NCBI RefSeq assembly: GCF_000423825.1
Contig: NZ_AUIS01000010.1
Location: 1 to 64,000 of the forward strand
Length of the DNA stretch: 64,000 nucleotides
Reading direction: 5' to 3'
DNA from: Thermithiobacillus tepidarius DSM 3134
GTDB lineage: Bacteria; Pseudomonadota; Gammaproteobacteria; Acidithiobacillales; Thermithiobacillaceae
Below, one piece after another: positions 9,268 through 19,694 of the stretch. A program made the position numbers and the translations under genes. The stretch's first letter is position 1, and every line of letters begins with the position of its first letter. The notes beneath the pieces are model-generated. The model was not told the origin of the DNA. It saw nothing but the letters and a program-made list of their open reading frames with translations, and made no database searches.

Positions 9268-9307
9268 CCCCTGGCTTTGCTTTTAGCCGGCGGCGGATAC
9301 CCAGGGG
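9268..9307 (-). other. Hairpin in the 5' leader region of the HAF-repeat gene
   Basis: A perfect 7-base-pair stem (CCCCTGG 9301-9307 region paired with CCAGGGG 9268-9274, as read on the minus strand) encloses 26 bases that contain a GGCTAAAAGCAAAGCC-like element. It lies about 90 bases upstream of the HAF gene start, so it would be in a long 5' leader. I compared it by eye with the class I cyclic di-GMP riboswitch: the GCAAAGCC string matches, but the paired GCAAACC and the tetraloop receptor are absent. The element is unassigned. The rest of the roughly 300-base gap from 9179 to 9477 shows nothing else I recognise. Confidence 0.35.
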
Positions 9308-9477
9308 AATCGGCCTTATTGCCTAGCGGGGTGCGGGTTGGAGGGGGTAAAAAGCCGGAAAGATTGGAAAAACAAAGAGGTGGGAAGGCAAGCGTGCGGG
9401 GCGGCAACTTGGGAAACAGCGCCAGGTCCCGTCCGGAAACTGACCACGCGGGCTGGCAGGTTGAGGACACATGGGAA

Positions 9478-9553
9478 TGGTGGGCCGGCTGAGACTCGAA
9501 CTCAGGACCAACGGATTAAAAGTCCGCTGCTCTACCAACTGAGCTACCGGCCC
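9478..9553 (-). tRNA. tRNA-Lys (anticodon TTT), CCA encoded
   Basis: The minus strand folds into a complete 76-base cloverleaf. The acceptor stem pairs GGGCCGG with CCGGCCC, the discriminator base is A and CCA is encoded. The D-arm reads TAGCTCAGTTGGTAGAGCA, and the T-arm contains GTTCGAGTC. The anticodon loop CTTTTAA gives anticodon TTT, reading lysine AAA and AAG codons. The gene follows queC by 53 bases in the same orientation, as at the equivalent tol-pal/que locus of other gammaproteobacteria. Confidence 0.96.
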
Positions 9554-9606
9554 GGCAGGAAGCCGCGATTATCCGCAGTGCGTGCCCTGTCTGTCAATAT
9601 CGGCGG

Positions 9607-10296
9607 TCAGGCGTCCGGCTGGTAGGGGGTGGGGTCGGGGAAGCCGGCGGCGGCGAAGCCGAGGGCGCGCAGGCGGCAGGAGTCGCAACGGCCGCAGGCG
9701 CGGCCGGCGCCGTCGGGGTTGTAGCAGGAGCGGGTCAGGCCGTAGTCCACGCCCAGAGAGCTGCCCAGGCGGATGATCTCGGCCTTGCTCTGATACTGCA
9801 GCGGCGCATGGATGCGGAAGGCGGCGCCCTCGGCTCCGGCGCGCGTGCCCAGGCGGGCGAGATTCTCGAAGGCCTGGATGAAGGCCGGGCGGCAGTCGGG
9901 GTAGCCCGAGTAGTCCTGGCTGTTCACGCCGATGAAGATGTCCTGGGCGCCCAGGGTCTCGGCGTAAGCCAGGGACAGGGACAGGAAGACGGTGTTGCGG
10001 GCCGGCACGTAGGTGACGGGAATCCCTTCCGCGCCCGCTTCCGGCACGTCGATGCTGGGATCGGTCAGGGCCGAGTGGCCGAAGGCGGCGAGATTGATGG
10101 GCATGGTCCGGAAGGAGGCGGCCTTCTGCTGGGCAGCGACGGCGGCGGCGGCCTCCAGCTCATGGCAATGGCGCTGGCCGTAGTCGAAGGCCAGGGCGTG
10201 GCAGGCAAAGCCGTTGCGCAGGGCCACGGCAAGCACGGTTGCGGAGTCCAGTCCCCCGGACAGCAGGATCACGGCTGGGGATGTCTTGTTTTCCAT
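9607..10296 (-). CDS. queC: 7-cyano-7-deazaguanine synthase
   Basis: QueC converts 7-carboxy-7-deazaguanine to preQ0 using ATP and ammonia in queuosine biosynthesis. The 229-residue protein has the PP-loop [10 protein letters not shown] near the N-terminus, [25 protein letters not shown] and [14 protein letters not shown]. The C-terminal zinc site is formed by the cysteines of [18 protein letters not shown]. It is full length for the family. It follows queE on the same strand but is separated from it by 221 bases that include the heptanucleotide array. Confidence 0.95.
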   Translation of the reverse strand: MENKTSPAVILLSGGLDSATVLAVALRNGFACHALAFDYGQRHCHELEAAAAVAAQQKAASFRTMPINLAAFGHSALTDPSIDVPEAGAEGIPVTYVPARNTVFLSLSLAYAETLGAQDIFIGVNSQDYSGYPDCRPAFIQAFENLARLGTRAGAEGAAFRIHAPLQYQSKAEIIRLGSSLGVDYGLTRSCYNPDGAGRACGRCDSCRLRALGFAAAGFPDPTPYQPDA

Positions 10297-10307
10297 GCTC
10301 GAATCTC

Positions 10308-10447
10308 ATTCGTGATTCGTGATTCGTGATTCGTGATTCGTGATTCGTGATTCGTGATTCGTGATTCGTGATTCGTGATTCGTGATTCGTGATTCGTGAT
10401 TCGTGATTCGTGATTCGTGATTCGTGATTCGTGATTCGTGATTCGTG
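10308..10447. repeat. Perfect 20-copy heptanucleotide tandem array between queE and queC
   Basis: The unit ATTCGTG (CACGAAT on the other strand) is repeated 20 times without interruption over 140 bases. It lies directly upstream of the queC start codon, at 12 bases distance, in the gap after queE. Because seven is not a multiple of three and the unit has no stop codon in this phase, several frames stay open and translate to NHESRIT repeats. These frames have no coding character otherwise. Perfect short-unit arrays change copy number by replication slippage, so the distance between a queC promoter or queE and the queC start may vary. Confidence 0.97.
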
Positions 10448-10517
10448 CGCGAGTGTGGCGCAGGCCGCGCCGCCGCGCAAGCCGTTTCACCATTCACGAC
10501 TCATGTTTCACCGTCCG

Positions 10518-11162
10518 TCAATGCCCCGGCACGTCACCCCAGAGCAGCTTGTGCAGCTGGATCTGCATGCGCACCGGCAGCCGGTCTGCCAAGATCCAGT
10601 CCGCCAGTTCGCGCGGGTTGATCTGGCCGTGGGACGGCGACAGCAGCACTTCGCAGCGCTGCGCCAGACCATGGCGCGCGATCACGTCCCTGGCCCATTC
10701 GTAGTCGGTCCGGCTGCACACGACGATCTTGACCTGATCCTGGGGGGCCAAGTGCGCCAGGTTCTCCCAGCGGTTGCGTGCTTCCTCGCCGGAGCCGGGG
10801 GTCTTGAGGTCCAGCACCTTCACCACGCGCGGGTCCACCGGCGCCACGTCCAGCGCGCCGCTGGTCTCGAGGAAAACCTCGTAGCCGGCATCGCACAGGG
10901 CCGTCAGCAGCGGCAGCACCGCGCGCTGCGCCAGCGGTTCGCCGCCCGTGACCACCACCAGCGGTGCGCCGAAGGCGGCCACCTGGTCAAGGATCTCGGC
11001 CTGGCTCATGGTGGTGCCGCCCTGGAAGGCATAGGTGGTATCGCAATACTGGCAGCGCAGTGGACAACCCGTCAGCCGCACGAAGGTGGCGGGCCGGCCC
11101 ACGCTGCGGGTTTCTCCCTGCAGGCTGTGGAAGATCTCCGTAATGCGCAGGGTGTTGTCCAT
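10518..11162 (-). CDS. queE: 7-carboxy-7-deazaguanine synthase (radical SAM)
   Basis: QueE rearranges 6-carboxy-tetrahydropterin to 7-carboxy-7-deazaguanine, the step before QueC. The 214-residue protein has the radical-SAM cluster motif CPLRCQYC (CX3CX2C), followed by DTTYAF and VVTGGEPLAQ. I chose the ATG at 11162, which overlaps the stop of cpoB as TGATG. A longer open frame runs upstream into cpoB but lacks family similarity. The substrate comes from QueD, which is not in this window. Confidence 0.94.
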   Translation of the reverse strand: MDNTLRITEIFHSLQGETRSVGRPATFVRLTGCPLRCQYCDTTYAFQGGTTMSQAEILDQVAAFGAPLVVVTGGEPLAQRAVLPLLTALCDAGYEVFLETSGALDVAPVDPRVVKVLDLKTPGSGEEARNRWENLAHLAPQDQVKIVVCSRTDYEWARDVIARHGLAQRCEVLLSPSHGQINPRELADWILADRLPVRMQIQLHKLLWGDVPGH

Positions 11163-12094
11163 CAATGGCCGGCTTTCTTCAACTGCTCCAGCTTTTGGCG
11201 CGCCTGCTGGGCCGCGCGGCTGGAGGGATAGCGGGTGATCACCTGATTGTACAGCCCCTTGGCCATGGACCACTGCTTGCCGTCCTCATAGATCCCGGCG
11301 CGCCGATAAAGGGCGTCGGCGGCCTTTTCGCTGGTGGGGAAACGCATGTCCACCACCTGCAGCGATTTCAGCGCCGCGTCCGAGCGGCCCAGCACGTACT
11401 GAGCCTCGCCCATCCAGTAGTAGGCGTTGGGCAGCCGGCTGCTGCCGGGATATTTCTTGATGAAAGCCGCGAAGGCATCGACCGCGGGCCCGTACTTGCC
11501 CTGCTTGAGCAGGTTGAAGGCGCTGTCGTAGGCCTGCACATCGCCGTTGTCGGCCACGGCGGCGGGCCGCGCCGGCGCGGCGGTGCTGGCGACCGGCGCC
11601 GGCGCGGCCTGCGCAGAAGCCGGGAAGCTGGGCGGCGGCGGAGTCACCACCAGGCCCGGGCGCTTCTCCGGCGGCGTGGCGGCCGCCGGGGGCGTGGGAG
11701 CGGGCACCGGCGCGGCGGCCTCTGCGGCAGCCGGCGCCGGAGCACCCTTGTCCTCCAGCAGGGTCACACGGCGCTCCAAGGCCTCCATCTGCTTGCCGAA
11801 TAGCTGCCGGGATTCCTCGGCCTTGTGCTGCTGCACTTCGATCTGGCCCTGCAGCTCGCGGATCTGCTCCTGCAGTTTCTGCATCTGCGTGGTCAGGTTT
11901 TCCAGCGCTTGGCGGCCGTTGCCGCTGGCCGCCTGTACCGCCACCAGGCTGTCCAGTTGCGCCTTGAGCACGCTGGTCTGCTGTTCGAGCTGGGTGAGCC
12001 GCTCGCCAGTGGACAGAGCCCAGGCGGGTGCCGCCTGCCCCATGCCGCCCAGCAGCAGGGCCACTGCGATTGCCAAAGTCTTGGAATTACGCAT
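11162..12094 (-). CDS. cpoB: Cell division coordinator CpoB (YbgF)
   Basis: CpoB is a periplasmic protein that couples Tol-Pal outer-membrane constriction with PBP1B during division. The 310-residue product has a signal peptide ending in APAWA, then a coiled-coil region from about residue 30 to 110 (heptad-like runs rich in Gln, Leu and Glu). An Ala/Pro linker and a C-terminal TPR domain follow (AYDSAFNLLKQGKYGPAVDAF; YPGSSRLPNAYYWMGEAQY). It is the last gene of the tol-pal cluster, starting two bases after pal ends, and overlaps queE by one base. Confidence 0.93.
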   Translation of the reverse strand: MRNSKTLAIAVALLLGGMGQAAPAWALSTGERLTQLEQQTSVLKAQLDSLVAVQAASGNGRQALENLTTQMQKLQEQIRELQGQIEVQQHKAEESRQLFGKQMEALERRVTLLEDKGAPAPAAAEAAAPVPAPTPPAAATPPEKRPGLVVTPPPPSFPASAQAAPAPVASTAAPARPAAVADNGDVQAYDSAFNLLKQGKYGPAVDAFAAFIKKYPGSSRLPNAYYWMGEAQYVLGRSDAALKSLQVVDMRFPTSEKAADALYRRAGIYEDGKQWSMAKGLYNQVITRYPSSRAAQQARQKLEQLKKAGH

Positions 12095-12096
12095 AC

Positions 12097-12672
12097 TTAC
12101 CGCCTGGTGTAAACGAAGTCGCCGCGACGGTTTTCGGCCCAGGCCGCCTCGTCGTGGCCGGGATTGAGCGGTTTCTCGGCACCGAAGCTGATGACTTCGA
12201 TGCGGTCGGCGCTCACGCCGTTGGCCAGCAGGAAATCCCGCACGGCCATGGCGCGCCGCTCGCCCAGAGCGAGATTGTAGGCGCGGGTGCCGCGCTCGTC
12301 CGTGTTGCCCTCGATGCGCACCCGCACGTTGGGATGGCGAGCCATGTACTCGGCATGGGTACGGGCGATGGCCTGATTGGGGGCGTCCAGCAAGTCACTG
12401 TCGAAGGCAAAGTGCACGCGCATCTCCCTGGGCAGATCGCCCTGCTCGGCGGCATTCAGGCCCTCCCCCTGCCCGCTCAGATCCTCGCCGGTCACGGCAC
12501 CCGGCTTGACACCGGCGGTATCCGCACCGGCACCGGCGCTGAGGCTCTTTTCCTCGATCTTGGCGCCCGGGCCTTCGGGCTTGCTCGGCTTGGTGGCGCA
12601 GCCCGCCAGCAGCGCGACGGCCAGCACCCAGGCAATATTCCGATGACCCCGATTTAACAGCAACTGCCTCAT
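12097..12672 (-). CDS. pal: Peptidoglycan-associated lipoprotein Pal
   Basis: Pal is an outer-membrane lipoprotein that binds peptidoglycan and TolB. The 191-residue protein has a signal sequence with lipobox LLAGC. A disordered Gly/Ala/Lys-rich spacer follows, then an OmpA-like domain (FAFDSDLLD, IEGNTDERGTRAYNLALGERRA, ISFGAEKP). The ATG at 12672 precedes the signal sequence directly; an earlier in-frame ATG 42 bases upstream has no signal peptide. It lies between tolB and cpoB. Confidence 0.95.
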   Translation of the reverse strand: MRQLLLNRGHRNIAWVLAVALLAGCATKPSKPEGPGAKIEEKSLSAGAGADTAGVKPGAVTGEDLSGQGEGLNAAEQGDLPREMRVHFAFDSDLLDAPNQAIARTHAEYMARHPNVRVRIEGNTDERGTRAYNLALGERRAMAVRDFLLANGVSADRIEVISFGAEKPLNPGHDEAAWAENRRGDFVYTRR

Positions 12673-12745
12673 AGCGACATCCTTTTTGCTTGCTTGTTGG
12701 AGGTGTAAACCCATTGTAGTGCGCCCTCGGCGCCAACTCTAGCCG

Positions 12746-14020
12746 TCAGCGCGGCGACCAGGCCGGCTCGCGGATATCCTCGCGGGGCACCTGGATCACC
12801 TGCTTGACCCGGCCATCCACGCTCACCGCCGCCAGTACCTGCCGGCCGCCGCGCCGGGTGGCGTAGAGGGCCATGCGGCCGTTGGGCGCGAAGCTGGGCG
12901 ATTCGTTGTTGGCGGTCTGGTCCAGCACCCGCAGCCCGGAGCCGTCCTCGTTGATGCGGGCCAGGGTGTAGACCCCGCCGCTGCGATGGACGAAGGCGAT
13001 GGTGCCGCCGCGCGGGGCGTAGGTCGCCGCCGCGTTGTAGCTGCCCGAGAAGGTCAGCCGCCGCGGCTCGCCGCCGCCGGCGGCCACCCGGTACAGCTGC
13101 GGCGAGCCGCTGCGGTCGGAGGTGAAGACGATGCTGCGGCCGTCCGGCGACCAGGTGGGCTCGGTGTCGATGGCCGGGTTGTTGGTGAGACGCCGCAGCT
13201 CGCGGCTGGACAGGTCCAGCACGTAGAGTTCGGCATTGCCGTCCCGCGACAGGCTCAGGGCCAGGGAGCGACCGTCGGGCGAGAAGGCGGGCGCGCTGTT
13301 GATGCCCGGGTAGAAGGCCACGCGCTCGCGCTTGCCGGTGCCGAGATCCTGGATGTAGACCGCGGAACGACCGGCCTCGAAGGACACGTAGGCCAGCTTG
13401 CGCCCGTCCGGCGACCAGGCCGGCGACATGAGCGGCGCGCGGCTGGACACCACCACCTGCGGGTTGGCGCCGTCCGAGTCGGACACGTTCAGGCGATAGG
13501 TCTTGCCGCTCTGGGTGATGTAGGCCAGGCGGCTGAAGAAGGCGCCGGGCTCGCCGGTGAGCTTTTCGTAGATGATGTCGGCGATGCGGTGGGCCAGAGC
13601 GCGCAGTTCCGATTCCGGCACGGTGAAGCGCTGGGCCGCCAGCTCCTGGCCGTTGCCCGGCGCGTAGAGGCGGAACTCCACGCTGAGCTGACCGCCGGCC
13701 GGCTGCACCCGGCCGATGACCAACGCATCGGTGCCGATGCTCTTCCAGGTGCCCAGGTTCACCTCGCCGGGTGTGTGCGGCTGGGCGGGAAAGGTGCGCG
13801 GGTCCATGATGCGGAACAGGCCGCTGCGGTTGAGGTCAGCGCGGATGACGGCGCCGATGTCCGTCTGCCCTCCCCCGTTGCCGCCGAAAGGCACCACGGC
13901 CACCGGACGGCCGTCCTTGACCGCCTGGGTGATGTCGATGGTCAGCGCCGCCTGCGCAGGCGCGGACAGCAGGGCGAAAGCACAGAGACTGGCAAGGAGG
14001 GCGAGTACTCGATCAACCAT
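12746..14020 (-). CDS. tolB: Tol-Pal system beta-propeller protein TolB
   Basis: TolB is a periplasmic beta-propeller that exchanges between TolA and Pal. The 424-residue protein has a signal peptide ending in APAQA. An N-terminal alpha/beta domain covers about residues 25-160, and a propeller with five WSPDGRKLAYVS-type repeats follows (SPAWSPDG, APAFSPDG, EPTWSPDG, ATYAPRGG, SPSFAPNG). I chose the ATG at 14020, which overlaps the end of tolA by eight bases and begins a proper signal peptide. Confidence 0.95.
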   Translation of the reverse strand: MVDRVLALLASLCAFALLSAPAQAALTIDITQAVKDGRPVAVVPFGGNGGGQTDIGAVIRADLNRSGLFRIMDPRTFPAQPHTPGEVNLGTWKSIGTDALVIGRVQPAGGQLSVEFRLYAPGNGQELAAQRFTVPESELRALAHRIADIIYEKLTGEPGAFFSRLAYITQSGKTYRLNVSDSDGANPQVVVSSRAPLMSPAWSPDGRKLAYVSFEAGRSAVYIQDLGTGKRERVAFYPGINSAPAFSPDGRSLALSLSRDGNAELYVLDLSSRELRRLTNNPAIDTEPTWSPDGRSIVFTSDRSGSPQLYRVAAGGGEPRRLTFSGSYNAAATYAPRGGTIAFVHRSGGVYTLARINEDGSGLRVLDQTANNESPSFAPNGRMALYATRRGGRQVLAAVSVDGRVKQVIQVPREDIREPAWSPR

Positions 14021-14950
14021 TCTGGATATCCTTTGCGCTGAAGTTGAAGTCGATTTCCCGGAACTCACTGTAAAGATCCGGCCGGTTGGGCACGGGCAGC
14101 GGCGACGAGCGCATCACCGCGGCCTCCACCGCGCGGTCAAAGGCGGCATTGCCGCTGGAGCTGATGGTGCGCACGGTCAGCACGTTGCCGGACGGGTCCA
14201 GGCGCACCCGCACCCGGCTGCTGAGCCCTGCCTTGATATCGGTCGAGCTCCAGTTGCGGCTGACCTTTTCCTTGATCTGCCGGATGTACTTGCCCAAAAG
14301 ATCCGCGGCTTCGGCCTTGCGGGCGGCAGCCTGCTGCGCCGCCTGGCTTTGGCTGCTTTCCGCCGCCAGTTGCTCGCGCAACTGCTGGGCCGCCCGCTGG
14401 CGCGCCTGGGCGTCGGCCTCCTTGGCGGCCCGGGCTTCTTTCGCCGCGCGCTCCTGCTCGGCCTTGGCCTCGGCGGCCAGCTGCTTTTGCATGGCCTCCT
14501 GGCGCCGCCGGGCCGCCTCTTTCGCGGCGGCCTCCTTGGCAGCCTGGGCCTGTTTGGCCTTTTCCTGCTCCTGCGCCGCCAGCTTGGCCGCTTCCGCCTG
14601 CCGCATCCGTGCCTGCGCGGCCGCCTCTGCCTTCGCGCGCGCCTGCTCCGCCGCCCGGTTGTCGGCCTGCGGCCGCTCGGGTGGGGTTTCGCGGCGGGGC
14701 TGCGGTTCGGGCAACGGGGCCGCGGGGGGTTCCATGGCGGCGGGCGGTGTCGCGGGCTCCGGCGCGGGCGCCGGCGTCGGCTCAGCCGGCGGCGTTGCCG
14801 GGGGGGTGGGCCCCTCCGCCACCAGGGTCGCCCGGATCGGCGCCTCCGGCGGCGGGGGCGGCGCCATCACGGACACGGTCAGGAGCAAAGCCAGCAAAAT
14901 CGCGCCGTGCAGCGCCAGCGAGGCGATGAGCGCCCAGGCCTTGCCGTCCA

Positions 14951-14951
<1 letters not shown>
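14013..14951 (-). CDS. tolA: TolA, energy-transducing cell-envelope protein
   Basis: TolA spans the periplasm and links the TolQR motor to TolB/Pal. The 312-residue product has one N-terminal membrane helix (LIASLALHGAILLALLLTVSV) that includes the conserved Ser-His of the SHLS-type motif. A Pro/Ala-rich stretch and a long Ala/Lys/Glu/Gln-rich helix follow (about residues 90-220). The C-terminal domain III contains KEKVSRNWSS, RVRLDPSGNVLTVR and SSGNAAFDRAVEAAV. It sits immediately after tolR: the two share the base at 14951. Confidence 0.93.
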
Positions 14952-15366
<415 letters not shown>

Positions 15367-15370
<4 letters not shown>

Positions 15371-16080
15371 GCCCGCGTCTCCTGGGTCTGGCGGTTGAGG
15401 ATGTTGGAGAACTCTTCCATGAAGGCCTCGTAGCGGGCGTTCAGGCGGTCCAGGTCATGGGTGAAGTAGTTGTAGGCCACCGCGGCGGGAATGGCGGCGA
15501 AGAGGCCGGCGGCGGTGGCGATCAGGGCTTCGGCGATGGCCGGCGCCACCGTCGCCAGGGTGGCCTGCTGCGCCACGCCGATGGCGGTGAAGGCATGCAT
15601 GATGCCCCACACGGTGCCGAAAAGGCCGATGAAGGGGCTCACCGAGCCGACCGTGGCCAGGAAGGCGAGATTGCTCTCCAGGGACTCCACCTCGCGCATC
15701 AGCGCCACGCGCATGGCACGGCGCGCGGCATCCAGGGCTTCCGTCGCCTGGCTGCCCACCTGCTGGCGCAAGCGGACGAACTCCTTGTAGCCCGCCCGGA
15801 AGATGGCGCCGTTGCCCGATTCCATCTCCGGATCGGCGATGGCCTCCTGGTAAAGCTCGCGCATGTCCTTTTCCTTCCAGAAGCGGTCCTCGAAGCGGCC
15901 GACGGCGCGCTGGGCGGCGCGCATTCGCGCCCACTTCCAGAAAATCATGGTCCAGGAGGCCAGCGAAGCCAGCAGCAGGAGCAGCATGACGGCCTTGACG
16001 GTCCAGGTGGCCTGCGTGATCAGGTTCAGGATGGACAACTGTCCGGGCGCGGCGGCGGCGAATGGGGCAACGGCGTTCAT
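15367..16080 (-). CDS. tolQ: TolQ, proton-channel protein
   Basis: This 237-residue inner-membrane protein of the MotA/TolQ/ExbB family has three predicted helices: around residues 25-50 (TVKAVMLLLLLASLASW), 135-160 and 170-200. The family signature SPFIGLFGTVWGIMHAF is present. It supplies proton flow for Tol-Pal movement at the division site. It overlaps ybgC upstream by four bases and tolR downstream by four bases. Confidence 0.95.
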
Positions 16081-16509
16081 ATTTGCTTGCTTTCCTCAAC
16101 GACGGTGGGAGACAGGTAAACTCGGGCGGCGTCGGCCAGGGCGGCCGGCAGCGGCACGGGGCGGAAGCGCTGCGCGTCCAGGCAGACCACTTCGATCTCG
16201 CCGGTGCACAGATGCCGCTCCCCGGCCCAGATGTCCTGATGGAAGTGCAGGCGCGCCCCGCGCAGGGCATGCAGCCGGGTCCCTATGCGCAGATAGTCGT
16301 TGAAGCGGGCCGGCTGCCGGTAATCGAGCTTGGCCGCGCGCACGGCGAAGACAATGCCCGGGTCGCGCTCCAGCGCATCCAGCTCGAAGCCCATGCAGCG
16401 CAGCATCTCCGTGCGCGCGCGCTCCATGAAGCGCAGGTAATTGGCGTGATAGACCACGCCACCGTGATCGGTGTCCTCGTAGTAGACGCGGATGTGATGG
16501 GTGGCGCAG

Positions 16510-16517
<8 letters not shown>
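16077..16517 (-). CDS. ybgC: Tol-Pal associated acyl-CoA thioesterase YbgC
   Basis: This 146-residue hotdog-fold thioesterase has the 4HBT signature [24 protein letters not shown] with the catalytic Asp and the Val-Val-Tyr-His pattern; long runs here are cited only as the family signature. YbgC hydrolyses acyl-CoA and associates with phospholipid synthesis. It heads the tol-pal genes, overlaps tolQ by four bases and overlaps the ruvB stop region by eight bases, so it is probably part of one long transcript from yebC/ruvC. Confidence 0.93.
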
Positions 16518-17550
<1,033 letters not shown>

Positions 17551-17616
17551 CTCTGACTTCCAGTGATGCGCGATGCGGCAGGTGCGGCCTGCCATGCCCC
17601 GCACGCATCGCGCCGA

Positions 17617-18204
17617 TTATTTCGCCAAGCCCTGCAACGCCAGGCGGATGTACTGCTCGGTGCTGAGATCGTCGGCCAGCCCCTGCACCACGCTCCCGGC
17701 CTGGGCCGGCTTGTAGCCGAGCGCCACCAGGGCGGCGATGGCCTCGTCCCGGGCGTTGTGCGGCTGACCCGCCGCGGGCGCGGCGCCGGGCAGCAGCGGA
17801 ATCGGGCCCAGCTTGTCCCGCAGCTCCAGCACCATGCGCTGCGCGGTCTTGCGCCCGATGCCGGGCACCGTCGCCAGGCGCGCCACGTTCTCGCTGTGAA
17901 TGGCTTGGCACAACTGCTCCGCGGTCAGGGCCGACAGGCAGGCCAAGGCCATTTTGGCGCCCACCCCGGTCACCCGCAGCAGGGTACGGAAGAGGTCGCG
18001 CTCGGCCTCGCTGGCAAAGCCGTACAGAAGCTGGGCGTCCTCGCGCACGACCAAGTGGGTGTAGAGATGGCAGGACTCGCCCACGGCGGGCATGTCGCAA
18101 AATGCCGACAGCGGCAGCTCCAGCTCGTAGCCCACGCCGTGCACGTCCAGCTCCAGCCACGGCGGCCGCTGCGACAGGATAACGCCGCGCAGTTGGGAAA
18201 TCAT
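17617..18204 (-). CDS. ruvA: Holliday junction DNA-binding protein RuvA
   Basis: RuvA binds four-way junctions and loads RuvB. The 195-residue protein has an N-terminal OB-fold ([17 protein letters not shown]), tandem helix-hairpin-helix motifs ([17 protein letters not shown] and [16 protein letters not shown]) and a C-terminal UBA-like domain that contacts RuvB. The start overlaps the ruvC stop as ATGA. Confidence 0.95.
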   Translation of the reverse strand: MISQLRGVILSQRPPWLELDVHGVGYELELPLSAFCDMPAVGESCHLYTHLVVREDAQLLYGFASEAERDLFRTLLRVTGVGAKMALACLSALTAEQLCQAIHSENVARLATVPGIGRKTAQRMVLELRDKLGPIPLLPGAAPAAGQPHNARDEAIAALVALGYKPAQAGSVVQGLADDLSTEQYIRLALQGLAK

Positions 18205-18710
18205 CTCCTCGCTCCTGTGACGCCGCGGCTTTGCAAATGCCGCAGGGTCTGGTCGGTATGGGCGTGGCACAGGGCGCAGGCCAGGGCATCGGCGGCGTCC
18301 GCCTGCGGCTTGCCGGGCAGCTGCAACAGCACCTGCACCATGTGCTGCACCTGCTGCTTCTGCGCATGCCCGCGGCCCACGGTGGCCTGCTTGATCTGCA
18401 GGGCCGTGTACTCGTGCACCTGCAGGGCCCGGTTCACCACCGCCACGATGGCCGCCCCGCGGGCTTGGCCGAGCTTCAGGGCCGAATCCGGGTTGCGCGC
18501 CATGAATACCCGCTCCACCGCCACCTCGTCGGGCCGGTACTGCTCCAGGATGCTGTCCATCTCGCGGAAGATGGTACGCAGGCGCTCCGGCAGGGGGCCA
18601 TCGCCGACCCGGATGCAGCCGCTGACCACATAGCGCAACTGCCCGCCCTGCAGGTCCACGATGCCGAAGCCGGTACGCACCGAGCCGGGATCTATGCCGA
18701 GAATACGCAT
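18201..18710 (-). CDS. ruvC: Holliday junction resolvase RuvC
   Basis: RuvC cuts Holliday junctions symmetrically. The 169-residue product starts [10 protein letters not shown] with catalytic Asp7. It continues with [23 protein letters not shown] (Glu of the active site in AVERVF) and [12 protein letters not shown], which holds the last acidic residue. It is the first gene of ruvCAB, 93 bases after yebC. Confidence 0.95.
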   Translation of the reverse strand: MRILGIDPGSVRTGFGIVDLQGGQLRYVVSGCIRVGDGPLPERLRTIFREMDSILEQYRPDEVAVERVFMARNPDSALKLGQARGAAIVAVVNRALQVHEYTALQIKQATVGRGHAQKQQVQHMVQVLLQLPGKPQADAADALACALCHAHTDQTLRHLQSRGVTGARR

Positions 18711-18803
18711 CTTGGGAAGTGGACGGTGAGTGGTGAAGCGTGATTCGCTGGCCGGACCACCCGCCGGCCTCTGCGCTTCACCTCTCACCCTCCACGCTTC
18801 GCC

Positions 18804-19559
18804 CTAACCGGCCGCCTGCAGGCGCTCCATCTCCTCGTCGGGGATGTCCTCGTTGGAGTAGACGTTCTGCACGTCATCGTTGTCTTCCAGGGCATCCAAG
18901 AGCTTCAGCAGGCGCTCGGCGTCCTCGCCGGTGACCACGGTATGGGTCTCCGGGATGCGGGTGATCTCCGCCTCCATGGGCTTCAGGCCGGCCGCCTCCA
19001 TGGCGTCTTTGACCTGCTGGAAGTCGGCCGGATCGGTGTAGACCTCGAAGCGGTCGGACTCGGTGACCACGTCCTCGGCGCCGGCTTCCAGGGCCGCCTC
19101 CAGCAGCTTGTCCTCATCCAGGCTGTCCTTGCCGAAGACCAGCAGGCCGCGCTTCTTGAAGAGATAGGCCACCGAACCGTCCTGGCCCAGGTTGCCGCCG
19201 CGCTTGGAGAAGATGTGGCGGATCTCGGCGACGGTGCGCACCCGATTGTCGGTCATGGTCTCCACCATGATGGCGACGCCGCCAGGCCCGTAGCCCTCGT
19301 AGGTGACTTCCTCGTAATTCACCCCCTCCAGCTCGCCCGTGCCGCGCTTGATGGCGCGCTCGACGTTGTCCTTGGCCATGTTGTTGTCATAGGCCTTGTC
19401 GATGGCCGTGCGCAGGCGCGGGTTGGCGGACGGATCGCCGCCGCCCAGGCGGGCGGCCACGGTGATCTCCTTGATCAGGCGGGTGAAGATCTTGCCGCGC
19501 TTGGCGTCCACGGCCGCCTTGCGGAACTTGATGTTGGCCCATTTGCTGTGTCCGGCCAT
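18804..19559 (-). CDS. yebC: YebC/PmpR family protein (TACO1-like)
   Basis: This 251-residue cytoplasmic protein begins [20 protein letters not shown], the standard YebC start. It contains [12 protein letters not shown] and [17 protein letters not shown]. YebC proteins were described as transcription regulators; recent work assigns ribosome-associated roles in translating difficult peptide stretches. Length and motifs are normal. It leads the unit toward ruvC, with a promoter-like sequence upstream. Confidence 0.93.
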   Translation of the reverse strand: MAGHSKWANIKFRKAAVDAKRGKIFTRLIKEITVAARLGGGDPSANPRLRTAIDKAYDNNMAKDNVERAIKRGTGELEGVNYEEVTYEGYGPGGVAIMVETMTDNRVRTVAEIRHIFSKRGGNLGQDGSVAYLFKKRGLLVFGKDSLDEDKLLEAALEAGAEDVVTESDRFEVYTDPADFQQVKDAMEAAGLKPMEAEITRIPETHTVVTGEDAERLLKLLDALEDNDDVQNVYSNEDIPDEEMERLQAAG

Positions 19560-19664
19560 GGGTACTGTCTCCTAATGCTCGATTCGGGTACGTGACGGGT
19601 CCGGGGCAACCGGCCCCGCCAAGCGGCTTGGGGCTTACGGGCTGCCGCCCGGCAAATTCGCTTG

Positions 19665-19694
19665 ATTATAACATCCGGATCGGGGCAGCGTCAT
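19665..19694 (-). promoter_or_regulatory. Promoter-like sequence upstream of yebC-ruv-tol
   Basis: On the minus strand a consensus -10 TATAAT (19665-19670) is preceded by ATGACG at 18 bases, a moderate -35. It sits about 105 bases upstream of the yebC start and overlaps the last bases of the acyltransferase gene. The perfect -10 in a GC-rich region makes it a good candidate sigma-70 promoter for yebC and the ruv and tol genes. Confidence 0.5.

Noticed and set aside
9268-9345. Class I cyclic di-GMP riboswitch
   Set aside because: Only the GCAAAGCC string matches; the paired GCAAACC element and the receptor helix are missing.
10308-10447. CRISPR array
   Set aside because: The repeats are contiguous 7-mers with no spacers, and no cas genes are near.
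10160-10497. Open frames encoding NHESRIT repeats across the queE-queC gap
   Set aside because: They are produced by the 7-base tandem array, which lacks stop codons in the open phases. No ribosome-binding site or flanking similarity supports a gene.
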